64,000 nucleotides of DNA from Umezawaea tangerina (GTDB lineage Bacteria > Actinomycetota > Actinomycetes > Mycobacteriales > Pseudonocardiaceae), in assembly GCF_003002815.1 (NCBI RefSeq), contig NZ_PVTF01000007.1, positions 496,001 to 560,000 of the forward strand. The letters run 5' to 3'. The notes under the pieces were generated by a model. The model searched no databases. It saw nothing but the letters and a program-made list of their open reading frames with translations, and had not been told where the DNA came from. Position numbers and translations under genes: made by a program. This document shows, piece after piece, positions 16,281 to 24,246 of the stretch. Position 1 is the first letter of the stretch. Each line of letters begins with the position of its first letter.

Positions 16281-16997
16281 GTGAACCCGAGAGAGCGACG
16301 TGCGGCGCGTCACCAGCTGCCGCCCCCGGAGGCCGACGCCAAGCCGCGGCGGCGCAAGGTCCCGATCACCGTGGAGCAGGTCGTCGACACCGCGCTGGGG
16401 GTGATCGCCGCGGAGGGCTACGAGTCGCTGACCATGCGCAGGCTGGCGGCCGCGCTCGACACCGGGCCCGCCTCGCTCTACGCCCACGTGGTCAACAAGG
16501 CCGACCTGGACGAGCTGCTGATCGCCCGGCTGTGCGCGGGGATCCGGCTGCCCGACCCCGACCCGGCGGCCTGGCGCGAGCAGATCCGCTCCGTGTGCGC
16601 CGACCTGCGCGACCAGTTCCTGAAGTACCCCGGCGTCTCCCGCGCCGCGCTCGCGATGGTCCCCACCGACCTGGAGACCGTGCGGGTGAGCGAGGGGATG
16701 CTGGCCATCCTGCTGGCGGGCGGCGTCGCCCCGCGGGCGGCGGGGTGGGCGATCGACGCGATGCTGCTGTACGTGGCGGCCTACTGCCTGGAGATCTCCG
16801 TCATGGAGCAGCGCAGGGTCGACGACGACGCGGCCTGGGTCGTGGATCCCGACGAGCTCCGGCGGCGGCTGGCCGCACTGCCCGTCGCGACGTTCCCGCA
16901 CACCGCCCGCTACGCGGCCGAGCTGACCTCGGGGGCGGGGCACGACCGGTTCGACTTCACCCTCGGGCTGCTGGTCGACGGCGTCGCCTCCCGGTAG
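16281..16997 (+). CDS. TetR family regulator (TetR_C_1-like)
   Basis: The 238-residue protein has an extended basic N-terminus, then VEQVVDTALGVIAAEG and MRRLAAALDTGPASLYAHV as the HTH. The GPASLYxHVxNKxDL pattern and the length fit the subgroup with the tetracycline-repressor C-terminal domain. The GTG at 16281 follows AAGGTGG. It is divergent from the aromatic hydroxylase with palindromic operators between them, and it probably responds to that enzyme's substrate. Confidence 0.9.
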   Translation: MNPRERRAARHQLPPPEADAKPRRRKVPITVEQVVDTALGVIAAEGYESLTMRRLAAALDTGPASLYAHVVNKADLDELLIARLCAGIRLPDPDPAAWREQIRSVCADLRDQFLKYPGVSRAALAMVPTDLETVRVSEGMLAILLAGGVAPRAAGWAIDAMLLYVAAYCLEISVMEQRRVDDDAAWVVDPDELRRRLAALPVATFPHTARYAAELTSGAGHDRFDFTLGLLVDGVASR

Positions 16998-17032
16998 TCC
17001 GCCCGCGGACCCACGGGGTGGGTGCGAGGTAG

Positions 17033-17042
17033 CTATCGATAG
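17033..17042. promoter_or_regulatory. Palindrome upstream of SnoaL-like gene
   Basis: CTATCGATAG is a perfect 10-bp palindrome about 50 bp upstream of the start at 17091. It may be an operator; no cognate regulator can be assigned. Confidence 0.3.
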
Positions 17043-17090
17043 GACGGGACGGTATCGTCTCGACCAGAAAGTCATCTCCAGGAGGAACTG

Positions 17091-17531
17091 ATGCACGCTT
17101 TGTCCGACGAGGCACGCCGCGAGCGCGCGCGGGAGCGGTTCGACCGGGCGCTGGCCCTGCTCGTGGACCACGACATGGAGGCCTTCGCGCACCTGTGGGC
17201 GCCGGAGGGGACCATGGACTTCCCGTTCGCGGTCGACGGCCAGCCCGAACGGCTTGAGGGGCGGCAGGCCGTCGTGGACTACCTCGCGCACTACACCGAC
17301 ATGGTCGACGTCCGCGCCGTCGAGGTGCACGCCGTCCACCCGATGCTGGACCCCGACACGATCGTCGTCGAGTTCGAGGCGAGCGGTGTCGTCGTCGCCA
17401 CGGGCCTCGACTACGCCATGCCCTACATCGCCGTGATCACCGTCGGGGACGAGGGGATCACGAGCTACCGCGACTACTGGACGCTCGCGAGGATCGCGTC
17501 GTCGCTGCCCGCCGCGGCGGTGTCGGCGTGA
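17091..17531 (+). CDS. SnoaL/NTF2-like protein
   Basis: This 146-residue protein has the alpha+beta-barrel pattern of the SnoaL-like/NTF2 superfamily: ERFDRALALLVDHDMEAFAHLWAPEGTMDFPF is split between the first helices and the WAPEG turn, and the end reads ITSYRDYWTL, typical of the last strands. Members are isomerases, cyclases or small-molecule binding proteins. CCAGGAGG lies 7 nt before ATG 17091. The stop overlaps the next gene's GTG by 4 bp, so it is co-translated with the NmrA-like reductase. The substrate is unknown. Confidence 0.82.
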   Translation: MHALSDEARRERARERFDRALALLVDHDMEAFAHLWAPEGTMDFPFAVDGQPERLEGRQAVVDYLAHYTDMVDVRAVEVHAVHPMLDPDTIVVEFEASGVVVATGLDYAMPYIAVITVGDEGITSYRDYWTLARIASSLPAAAVSA

Positions 17532-18358
17532 GCGGTCCGGTCCTGGTCCTGGGTGCTACCGGCACCACCGGGTCGCGGGTGGCCGGGCGGCTGCGGGAGG
17601 CGGGCGCCGAGGTCCGGCCCGCCAGTCGCTCCGCGGCGGGCATGACCGCCTTCGACTGGCGCGACGACAGCACCTGGCCCGCGGCTCTGGACGGGGTGCG
17701 CGGCGTCTACCTCGTGTCGCCCACCGACGGTGGCGACCCGGTCCCGGTCGTGTCGCGGTTCCTGACCACGGTGGTCCGGCTCGGCGTGCGCCGGGTCGTG
17801 CTGCTCAGCTCGTCGGCGCTGCCCGAGGTCCCGACGGGCCCCGGAGCCCTGCCCGGTCTCGTCCGCTCGACCGCGCCCGAGTGGGCGGTCCTGCGGCCGT
17901 CGTGGTTCATGACCAACACGATCGGGTCGACGCCGCTGGCGGGCGGGCTGCGCGCGGGCGAGGTGCGCACCGCGACGGGGGACGGGAAGGTGGCGTTCGT
18001 CGACCCGGACGACATCGCCGCCGTCGCCGTCGAGGTCCTGCTCGCGCCCCGGCCCGTGAACGCCGACCTGGTCCTCACCGGCCCCTCGGCGCACAGCTAC
18101 GCCGAGCTGTGCGCGATGGTGGCGCGGACGACCGGCCGCGAGGTCCGCCACGTGTCGGTGAGCACCGGGGAGTACGCCGACCACCTGGCGGCGAACGGGA
18201 TCCCGGCGGCGTACGCGCCCCTGCTCGCCGGGCTGGACGAGGGCATCCGGCACGGCGGCGAGGACCGGGTCACCGACACCGTCCAGCGGCTCACCGGCCG
18301 GGCTCCCCGGTCCCTGCGGCGCTTCCTCGACGACCACGCCGCCGCGCTGTCGTCGTGA
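17528..18358 (+). CDS. NmrA-like atypical SDR / NAD(P)H-binding protein
   Basis: The 276-residue protein begins VLVLGATGTTGSRVAGRL, the GxxGxxG of atypical SDRs, followed by VYLVSP and VLLSSSA, and has PSWFMTN where extended SDRs place substrate-facing residues. This is the pattern of NmrA/SDR_a5 oxidoreductases annotated as 'NAD(P)H azoreductase' or 'ergot alkaloid biosynthesis' proteins. The GTGA overlap with the SnoaL-like gene indicates an operon. The role is probably reductase or sensor; the substrate is not predictable. Confidence 0.85.
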   Translation: MSGPVLVLGATGTTGSRVAGRLREAGAEVRPASRSAAGMTAFDWRDDSTWPAALDGVRGVYLVSPTDGGDPVPVVSRFLTTVVRLGVRRVVLLSSSALPEVPTGPGALPGLVRSTAPEWAVLRPSWFMTNTIGSTPLAGGLRAGEVRTATGDGKVAFVDPDDIAAVAVEVLLAPRPVNADLVLTGPSAHSYAELCAMVARTTGREVRHVSVSTGEYADHLAANGIPAAYAPLLAGLDEGIRHGGEDRVTDTVQRLTGRAPRSLRRFLDDHAAALSS

Positions 18359-18403
18359 CCGCCGGGGTCGTCGTGAGGGTGGCGGTCGTCGCGACGGCGG
18401 GGG

Positions 18404-19015
18404 TCAGAACCGGCCGGTGATCACGCCGACGACCAGGGTGGTGACCTCGTCGAGGTAGGCCGGTGAGACCTGCTCGCGCCGGGCGACCACCCGCCAGAAG
18501 ACCATGGCGGCGATCAGGTCGAGCACGACCTCGCGGTCGACCGGCGTGTTCAGCTCGCCCCGCTTCGCCGCCCGGTCGAGGATCGCCGTGCCGCGGGCCC
18601 GCCGCGGCACGCCGATCCTCGTGGTGAGCGGTTCGGCGAGGGCGGCGTTGCGCATGCCGTTGGCGAGGATGTCGACGTAGATGCGGCCGATCCGGTCGTC
18701 GGCCATCCAGGAGACGATCTCGTCGAGGGACTGGCGGACGTCGCCCCGCAGGCTCCCCGTGTCCCTCGGCTCGCCGTCGCCCACGACGATGAGGTCGCTC
18801 AGCACCTCGACCGTCATCGCGTCCTTCGACGTCCAGCGGCGGTAGATCGCGCTCTTGCCGACGCCCGCGCGGCGCGCGACGGAGTCCATCGACATCGCCG
18901 CGAAGCCCTTGTCCGCGAGCTCGTCGAGCACCGCCGCGCGGATCGCGCCCGTGACGTCCTGGCTCAACACGGCCGCACCGGTCGCGGCCCGCTTGGGCTT
19001 GGCGCTGCTGGGCAT
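18404..19015 (-). CDS. TetR family transcriptional regulator
   Basis: The 203-residue protein has the HTH IRAAVLDELADKGFAAMSMD and VARRAGVGKSAIYRRWTSKD. The IYRRWxSK form is typical of the TetR branch with the TetR_C_16-like ligand domain. It diverges from the P450 at 19227 across a 211-bp gap that carries two perfect palindromes. Control of that P450 is the simplest reading. Confidence 0.9.
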   Translation of the reverse strand: MPSSAKPKRAATGAAVLSQDVTGAIRAAVLDELADKGFAAMSMDSVARRAGVGKSAIYRRWTSKDAMTVEVLSDLIVVGDGEPRDTGSLRGDVRQSLDEIVSWMADDRIGRIYVDILANGMRNAALAEPLTTRIGVPRRARGTAILDRAAKRGELNTPVDREVVLDLIAAMVFWRVVARREQVSPAYLDEVTTLVVGVITGRF

Positions 19016-19136
19016 GGCGAGAAGTTATCAAAGCGGGTGGTCCGCACCGACTCCGGCGAGGCGTTGGTCCGCCGCGCGTCCGACTCGGCCGGCGCGGTCG
19101 CTTCCTGGCTGGCTCGGCGCCACGAGAAGCGCAGGT

Positions 19137-19187
19137 GAGCCAATATGGCTCGCAATGGCGCCAAAGTTGTGCCACTATGGCGCCATT
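19137..19187. promoter_or_regulatory. Tandem operators upstream of P450
   Basis: Two perfect inverted repeats lie side by side. GAGCCA-ATA-TGGCTC covers 19137-19151. AATGGCGCCA (19154-19163) pairs with TGGCGCCATT (19178-19187) over a 14-bp spacer, and each of those arms is itself an 8-bp palindrome. They sit 40-90 bp before the P450 start, opposite the TetR gene. Confidence 0.65.
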
Positions 19188-19226
19188 ACCGGTGCGGTAT
19201 GCGCCGACCGCCAGGAGAGGACTCCG

Positions 19227-20453
19227 ATGAACGACGTGGTTCCCGTCCCGCAGGGCCTGTTCACGCAGCGCGACGCGGGCCCCTTCGACCCGCCGAGCGG
19301 CATGACCCGGCTGCGCGAGACCCGCCCGGTGAGCCCGCTGCTCTTCCCCGACGGCCACGTGGGCTGGGTCGTCACCGGCTACGACGCGGTCCGGCGGCTC
19401 CTGGCCGACGGCAGGTTCAGCTCCCGCCAGGACATCGGCGTCCTGCACATGCCGTTCGAGGTCCCCGGCATGCCCGTGCCGACGGAGCCGTCCCCGCAGA
19501 TCCCCGGCGTGTTCATCGCCATGGACCCGCCGGACCACACCCGGTTGCGGCGCAAGCTCACCGGGGCGTTCACGGTGAAGCGGATGCGGGAGCTGGAGGA
19601 GCATGTCGTCGACGTGGTCGAACGGCAGCTCGACGCGATGGCCCGCCTGACGCCGCCGGTCGACCTCGTCGAGGAGTTCGCGCTGCCGGTGCCGTCCCTG
19701 GTGATCTGCGAGCTGCTCGGCGTCCCGTACGCCGACCGGGGCGGCTTCCAGGCCGACTCGGCCAAGTTCCTGGTCAAGGACCAGCCGTTGGAGGAGAAGA
19801 TGGCGGCCTACACGGGGTTGACCGGCTACCTGGCCGACCTGGTCACGCGCAAGCGCGCCGCACCCGACGACGACATCCTGTCCGACCTCGCCCGTGACGA
19901 GGACCTGAGCGTCGAGGAGCTGACCGGCATCGCGTTCCTGCTGCTGCTCGCGGGCCACGAGACCACCGCGAACATGCTGGCGCTGGGCACCTTCGCGCTC
20001 CTGGAGAACCCCGCGCAGGCGGCCGGGCTGCGCGCCGACCCGGACCTGCTGCCCGGTGCCGTCGAGGAGCTCATGCGCTACCTGTCCATCGCCGACATCT
20101 TCTACCGCTACGCCGTGGAGGACGTCGAGCTCGGCGGCGAGACGATCCCCGCCGGGTCGACCGTCATCGTCTCGCTGCTGGCCGCCAACCGCGACCCGCT
20201 GCGCTTCGACGACCCCGACACCCTGGACGTCCGCCGCACGGCCCGCGGCCACGTCTCCTTCGGCCACGGCGTGCACCAGTGCCTCGGCCAGCAGCTGGCC
20301 CGCGTCGAGATGCGCGCGGGCTTCCACGGGCTGCTGCGCCGGTTCCCGACGCTCGCGCTGGCGGTCCCCGCCGAGGAGGTGGAGGTCAAGGCGGACATGA
20401 ACATCTACGGCGTGCACGCGCTGCCGGTCACCTGGTCGGGGACCGCGGGCTGA
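19227..20453 (+). CDS. Cytochrome P450 (CYP105/107-like)
   Basis: The 408-residue soluble P450 has an intact I-helix LLLLAGHETTANM, the ExxR motif EELMRYL, and the heme loop FGHGVHQCLGQQLARVE. All catalytic positions are canonical, in contrast to the P450 at 4991. ATG 19227 follows CAGGAGAGGA. It is probably repressed by the divergent TetR through the tandem palindromes. Actinobacterial P450s of this type oxidise polyketides, terpenes or xenobiotics; no biosynthetic neighbour specifies the substrate. Confidence 0.93.
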   Translation: MNDVVPVPQGLFTQRDAGPFDPPSGMTRLRETRPVSPLLFPDGHVGWVVTGYDAVRRLLADGRFSSRQDIGVLHMPFEVPGMPVPTEPSPQIPGVFIAMDPPDHTRLRRKLTGAFTVKRMRELEEHVVDVVERQLDAMARLTPPVDLVEEFALPVPSLVICELLGVPYADRGGFQADSAKFLVKDQPLEEKMAAYTGLTGYLADLVTRKRAAPDDDILSDLARDEDLSVEELTGIAFLLLLAGHETTANMLALGTFALLENPAQAAGLRADPDLLPGAVEELMRYLSIADIFYRYAVEDVELGGETIPAGSTVIVSLLAANRDPLRFDDPDTLDVRRTARGHVSFGHGVHQCLGQQLARVEMRAGFHGLLRRFPTLALAVPAEEVEVKADMNIYGVHALPVTWSGTAG

Positions 20454-20537
20454 GCAGGCCGGACGGTGTCCGGTAGTAGGGTGGTCCGGCCGGGACGGCC
20501 GACCTCGTCCCACCCCTCCCGACCGCTGGAAGACACC

Positions 20538-20834
20538 GTGGACGAAGTCCTGCACGACCGCATCCGTGACGCCATCCTGGACGTCCCGCCCGGCAGGGTG
20601 ACCACCTACGGGGACATCGCGGCGCTGACCGGCGCGCCGTCGCCGCGCATGGTCGGGGCGCTGCTCTCCGAGGACGGCCACGACCTGCCGTGGCACCGGG
20701 TGCTGCGGGCCAACGGCACACCGGCGCCGCACCTCGCGCACGAGCAGCTGACCAGGCTGCGGGCGGAGGGCGTGCTGGCCAAGGGGCAGCGCGTCGACCT
20801 CGGCGAGTACCGCTGGCGTCCGTCCGAGGACTGA
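20538..20834 (+). CDS. Alkyltransferase-like protein (ATL), MGMT family
   Basis: This 98-residue protein matches the DNA-binding domain of O6-alkylguanine-DNA alkyltransferase: PPGRVTTYGDIAALTG, then MVGALLS and LPWHRVLRANG. The active-site PCHR of MGMT is replaced by PWHR, the defining feature of ATLs. These bind and flag bulky O6-alkylguanine for nucleotide excision repair instead of removing the alkyl group. The GTG at 20538 follows GGAAG; an upstream start at 20466 adds a leader with no homology. It lies 84 bp downstream of the P450. Confidence 0.88.
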   Translation: MDEVLHDRIRDAILDVPPGRVTTYGDIAALTGAPSPRMVGALLSEDGHDLPWHRVLRANGTPAPHLAHEQLTRLRAEGVLAKGQRVDLGEYRWRPSED

Positions 20835-20849
20835 GCCGTCGGGCCGGTC

Positions 20850-21217
20850 GGTGCGGCCCAGGTGCAGGGAGTGCCCCGCCTCCCACGTGCGCGACGACAA
20901 GCACCGCGCGGCGAAGCAGGTGACGAGCGGGGCGGGGATCGCCCGGTCGTCGGAGCCCGCTATGTAGTGCGTCGGGGTGTCGTGCCAGGTGACCCGGCTC
21001 GGTGTCGCCGCGATGATGGCGACGGGCTCCGGCCGGAGCAGGTCGGTCGCGCGGAGGCGGTGACGACCTCCTCGACCAGTGCGGTGCTGTCGTCGGGTGG
21101 CAGGCCGTGCAGGTCGGGTGCCTCCACGGTCAGGCCGCGCGAGCGCAGGAGCCCGGCGAGGTCGTCGTAGTGGGCGGGTCGGTGCCAGGCCCCGTGCAGG
21201 ATGATCACGTCGGTCAT
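20850..21217 (-). pseudogene. Decayed alpha/beta hydrolase
   Basis: From ATG 21217 leftward one frame reads MTDVIILHGAWHRPAHYDDL and continues to DLHGLPPDDSTALVEEVV, the N-terminus of a salicylate-esterase-like alpha/beta hydrolase. The matching C-terminal part (HYIAGSDDRAIP, then WEAGHSLHL) lies in another frame from about 21050 on. The central ~100 residues with the nucleophile Ser are missing, so there has been both an internal deletion and a frameshift. No function is expected. It fills most of the 667-bp gap before the DJ-1 gene. Confidence 0.7.
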
Positions 21218-21501
21218 GACCGGAGACTGCGGTCCGGCGGGAGTGGCGTGGAACGCTTGCGGGACAGGGGGAACGTCGCGGCGCGGGGAGGCCGGCGGCG
21301 GTCTCGGCGCCGCCCTCCCCGCTGTCCTGCCGCGATGGCGGATGTCGATCTCCGCTGCGGCGCAACGGAACTGGCGTGAAGTCGCCACCACGCGAGCCCG
21401 TGTCGCGGACTGGTCCGTTGTGGACGGCGCACGTACGAGGACCGGTCGCCCCTGGACCACATCGTTGTCCGGTAAGGGTTCCGGCCCGCCGGACCGGTGC
21501 G

Positions 21502-22197
21502 CTACCCCGCGAGCGCGGCGATCATGGCGTCGGCCAGCGGTCCGCTCGACGCCGGGTTCTGACCGGTGAACAGGGTCCCGTCGACCACGGTGTACTGCTG
21601 GTAGGCGGGGCCGCCGGAGTGCTCCGCCCCCATCTCGCGCAGCCTGCTCGCCAACAGCCAGGGAGCGCCCTCGGCGGTGCCGAACAGCTGCTCCTCCTCG
21701 TCGGTGAACGCCGCCATCCGACGCCCGGCGAACACCCACCTCCCGTCCTGGTCCACGGCCGAGAGCAGCGCCGCGGGCCCGTGGCAGACGGCTCCGATGA
21801 GCTTCCCGGACGAGTCCGCGGCGGTGAGCAGCCTGCCGAGGTCGGCGTCCCGGTAGAGGTCGACCACGGGTCCGTGGCCGCCGGGCAGCACGATCGCGGC
21901 GTAGTCGGCGACGTCGACCTCCTCCAGCTTGAGCAGCGGACCGAACTCGCGCAGGGCGCGCTCGGCGTGCTCGACGTAGTGCGCGCAGTCGGGACCCGCG
22001 ACCTCCGGGTCGGCGCTGTGCCGGTCGAGCGGCTGCGCCACACCGCCGGGGGAGGCGAAGTCGACGGTGTACCCGGCCCGGACGAACTTCTCGTGCGGGG
22101 CCGCCAGCTCCTCGGCCCAGTACCCGGTCGGGTAGGACGACCCGTCGGTGCGCTCCCAGGTGTCGGCGGCGGACATGACGATCAGGATCTTGCTCAT
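21502..22197 (-). CDS. DJ-1/PfpI family protein, Hsp31-like
   Basis: The 231-residue protein has IVLPGGHGPVVDL and the nucleophile-elbow Cys in GAVCHGPAAL, as in type 1 glutamine amidotransferase-like DJ-1/PfpI proteins. The early TGYWAEELAAPH provides the Glu of Hsp31-type glyoxalases/chaperones. The expected role is detoxification of reactive aldehydes such as methylglyoxal, or protein deglycation. GGAAGGACC lies before ATG 22197. It follows the SDR gene by 30 bp in the same operon. Confidence 0.88.
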   Translation of the reverse strand: MSKILIVMSAADTWERTDGSSYPTGYWAEELAAPHEKFVRAGYTVDFASPGGVAQPLDRHSADPEVAGPDCAHYVEHAERALREFGPLLKLEEVDVADYAAIVLPGGHGPVVDLYRDADLGRLLTAADSSGKLIGAVCHGPAALLSAVDQDGRWVFAGRRMAAFTDEEEQLFGTAEGAPWLLASRLREMGAEHSGGPAYQQYTVVDGTLFTGQNPASSGPLADAMIAALAG

Positions 22198-22227
22198 GAG
22201 CTGGTCCTTCCGGATGGTGGTGGGACT

Positions 22228-23091
22228 TCAGGAGGTCGGGAAGTCGGTGGCACCCGCGGTCGGCGCGGCGGCGTCGAGGTTCGCGCGCAGGGCGTCGACC
22301 TTGGCGGTGGCGTAGGCGTGGGCGTCCGACCCGAGCAGCAGGCGCAACGGGCCGTCACCGCCGTGGACGACCCGCTCGACGATCGCCCGCGCCCCCTTGA
22401 CCGGGTCGCCGAGCTGGGAGCCCTGCAGGGCGAGGTGGTCGGCGGTCATCGCGCGGACGGCCGGGTAGGCGTCCGTGGTGTCGGCGGGCAGCGCCAGCGA
22501 GTCGGCGGTGAGGAAGTCGGTGCGGAAGTAGCCGGGCTCGACGACGGTGACCCGGACGCCGAAGTCGGCGACCTCGGCGGCAAGGGCCTCGCTGAGCCCT
22601 TCCAACGCGAACTTGCCCGCGCAGTAGAGCGCCCAGCCGGGTACGGCGGTCAGCCCGAGGACCGACGACACGTTCACGACGTGGCCGCTCCCGCGGCCGC
22701 GCAGCACCGGCAGCGTCGCGCGCAGGACGTTCCACACGCCGACGACCTGGACGTCGAGCATGTCGCGGACCTCGCGGTCGCCGGTCTCCTCGACCGCGGC
22801 CAGGAAGCCGTAGCCCGCGTTGTTGACGACGACGTCGAGACCGCCGAAGCGCTCGGTCGTCCGCTGGACGGCCCGCGTGACGGCCTCGGCGTCGCGCAGG
22901 TCGACGGCCAGCGGCAGCAGTCGGGACGTGTCGACCCGGTCGCCGAGCGCGGCGAGCAGCCGCTCGGTCGACCGGGTGGTCGCGGCCACGTCGTCGCCCC
23001 GCTCCAGCAGGATCCGGACCAGTTCGAGGCCGAGGCCGCGGGAGGTGCCGGTCACGAACCAGGTCGCGGGTCGGGTCGTCGGGAAGCTCAT
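22228..23091 (-). CDS. Short-chain dehydrogenase/reductase
   Basis: This 287-residue classical SDR has TGTSRGLGLELV, NNAGYG, NVSSVLGL with the catalytic Ser, and YCAGKFALEGLSE as the Y-x-x-x-K pair. The TGTSRGLG form and the length resemble the oxidoreductases often annotated as ketoreductases with 17-beta-HSD-like sequence. It is the first gene of an operon with the DJ-1 protein. The divergent XRE regulator at 23281 shares the 189-bp promoter region and is the likely controller. Confidence 0.9.
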   Translation of the reverse strand: MSFPTTRPATWFVTGTSRGLGLELVRILLERGDDVAATTRSTERLLAALGDRVDTSRLLPLAVDLRDAEAVTRAVQRTTERFGGLDVVVNNAGYGFLAAVEETGDREVRDMLDVQVVGVWNVLRATLPVLRGRGSGHVVNVSSVLGLTAVPGWALYCAGKFALEGLSEALAAEVADFGVRVTVVEPGYFRTDFLTADSLALPADTTDAYPAVRAMTADHLALQGSQLGDPVKGARAIVERVVHGGDGPLRLLLGSDAHAYATAKVDALRANLDAAAPTAGATDFPTS

Positions 23092-23280
23092 CTTCGTCCT
23101 TCGCGGTCAGGAGTCCGGGATCGGCGCGGACCGGGTGGAGCCCGGTTCCGGCACGGCTCAAGCCTGGTCGAGCACAAGCCGCCGTGGACGCCCATCGCGT
23201 GCCCTGCGCGACCTCGGACCCGGCTGCCTAGGACTCGCAGGTCCACTCGCGATCGCGCGACGTGGTGGACAATCGACGCC

Positions 23281-24168
23281 GTGGCACGGACGAACCGCGA
23301 ACTCGCCGACTTCCTGCGCCGGGCGCGTGGCCAGGTCGACCCGGCACGGGCGGGCCTGCCCTCAGACGGGCGCGTGCGCCGGGTGCCCGGACTCCGGCGC
23401 GAGGAGGTCGCGCTGCTGGCCGGGGTGTCCACCGACTACTACGCCCGGCTCGAACAGGGCAGGCGCATCACGCCGTCGGCCGCCGTGGTCGAGGCGATCG
23501 GCCGGGCGCTCGGGCTCGACACGGCGGGCCGCGCCTACCTCGACGACCTCATCGGGCTGACCGCGGTGGCGGCGCCGCGGTCGTCCCGCGCCGTGCAGCG
23601 CGTGCGGCCCGGCCTCTACCAGCTCCTGGACTCCCTCGACGGCGAGCCCGCGCTCGTCCTCGGGCGCCGCACCGACGTGCTGGCCGCCAACCGGATGGCC
23701 AAGGCGCTGTTCGCCGACTTCGACGGGATGCCGCCGAGGCAGCGCAACTACGCGCGCTGGATGTTCCTCGACGAGCACGCGCGGGCGCTGTTCGCGGACT
23801 GGCGCGACCAGGCCCGCGCCGCGGTCGAGAGCCTGCGGTTCGAGATCGGCCGCGACCCCCACGACGACACCACGGTCGCCCTCGTCGCCGAGCTGCGCGA
23901 GCACAGCGCCGAGTTCGACCAGTGGTGGGAGCAGCACCGGGTCCACCAGCGCACCCACGGCACCAAGCGCCTGCGCCACCCGCTGGTCGGGGACCTGACC
24001 GTCGAGTACGAGTCCCTCACCCCGCCGGGTGACCCCGACACCACGCTGTTCGTCTACACTACCGAGGCCGGGTCTCCCTCGCGCCGGGCCATGGACCTCC
24101 TCGCGAGCTGGACCGGGTCCGGTCGGCCGGTCCCGGTGGAGCACCTGGGTTCCGCCGCGGACCAGTGA
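23281..24168 (+). CDS. XRE family regulator with MmyB-like ligand domain
   Basis: The 295-residue protein starts with the HTH LRREEVALLAGVSTDYYARL, followed by EQGRRITPSAAVVEAIGRAL. The C-terminal domain (YARWMFLD, then WREH-like and HPLVGDLTVEYESL) is the MmyB-like ligand-binding domain found throughout actinobacteria. The GTG at 23281 begins a classic MARTNRELADFLRRAR start. By divergent position it probably regulates the SDR/DJ-1 operon. A hairpin terminator follows. Confidence 0.92.
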   Translation: MARTNRELADFLRRARGQVDPARAGLPSDGRVRRVPGLRREEVALLAGVSTDYYARLEQGRRITPSAAVVEAIGRALGLDTAGRAYLDDLIGLTAVAAPRSSRAVQRVRPGLYQLLDSLDGEPALVLGRRTDVLAANRMAKALFADFDGMPPRQRNYARWMFLDEHARALFADWRDQARAAVESLRFEIGRDPHDDTTVALVAELREHSAEFDQWWEQHRVHQRTHGTKRLRHPLVGDLTVEYESLTPPGDPDTTLFVYTTEAGSPSRRAMDLLASWTGSGRPVPVEHLGSAADQ

Positions 24169-24208
24169 GCATCCGTTCATCCTTTTCGGACAGTCCATTG
24201 CGGACGCA

Positions 24209-24234
24209 CCCGCCCGCTTCCCGGAGCGGGCGGG
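24209..24234. terminator. Hairpin between convergent XRE and aldehyde dehydrogenase genes
   Basis: CCCGCCCGCT (24209-24218) pairs with AGCGGGCGGG (24225-24234) over a 6-nt loop, 12 bp before the end of the convergent gene. Confidence 0.6.
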
Positions 24235-24246
24235 CGCCGGCTCGGC

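Noticed and set aside
3906-20453. A polyketide or non-ribosomal peptide cluster
   Set aside because: Monooxygenases, P450s and regulators are abundant, but no ketosynthase, adenylation or carrier domain is present. Only the terpene pair is clearly biosynthetic.
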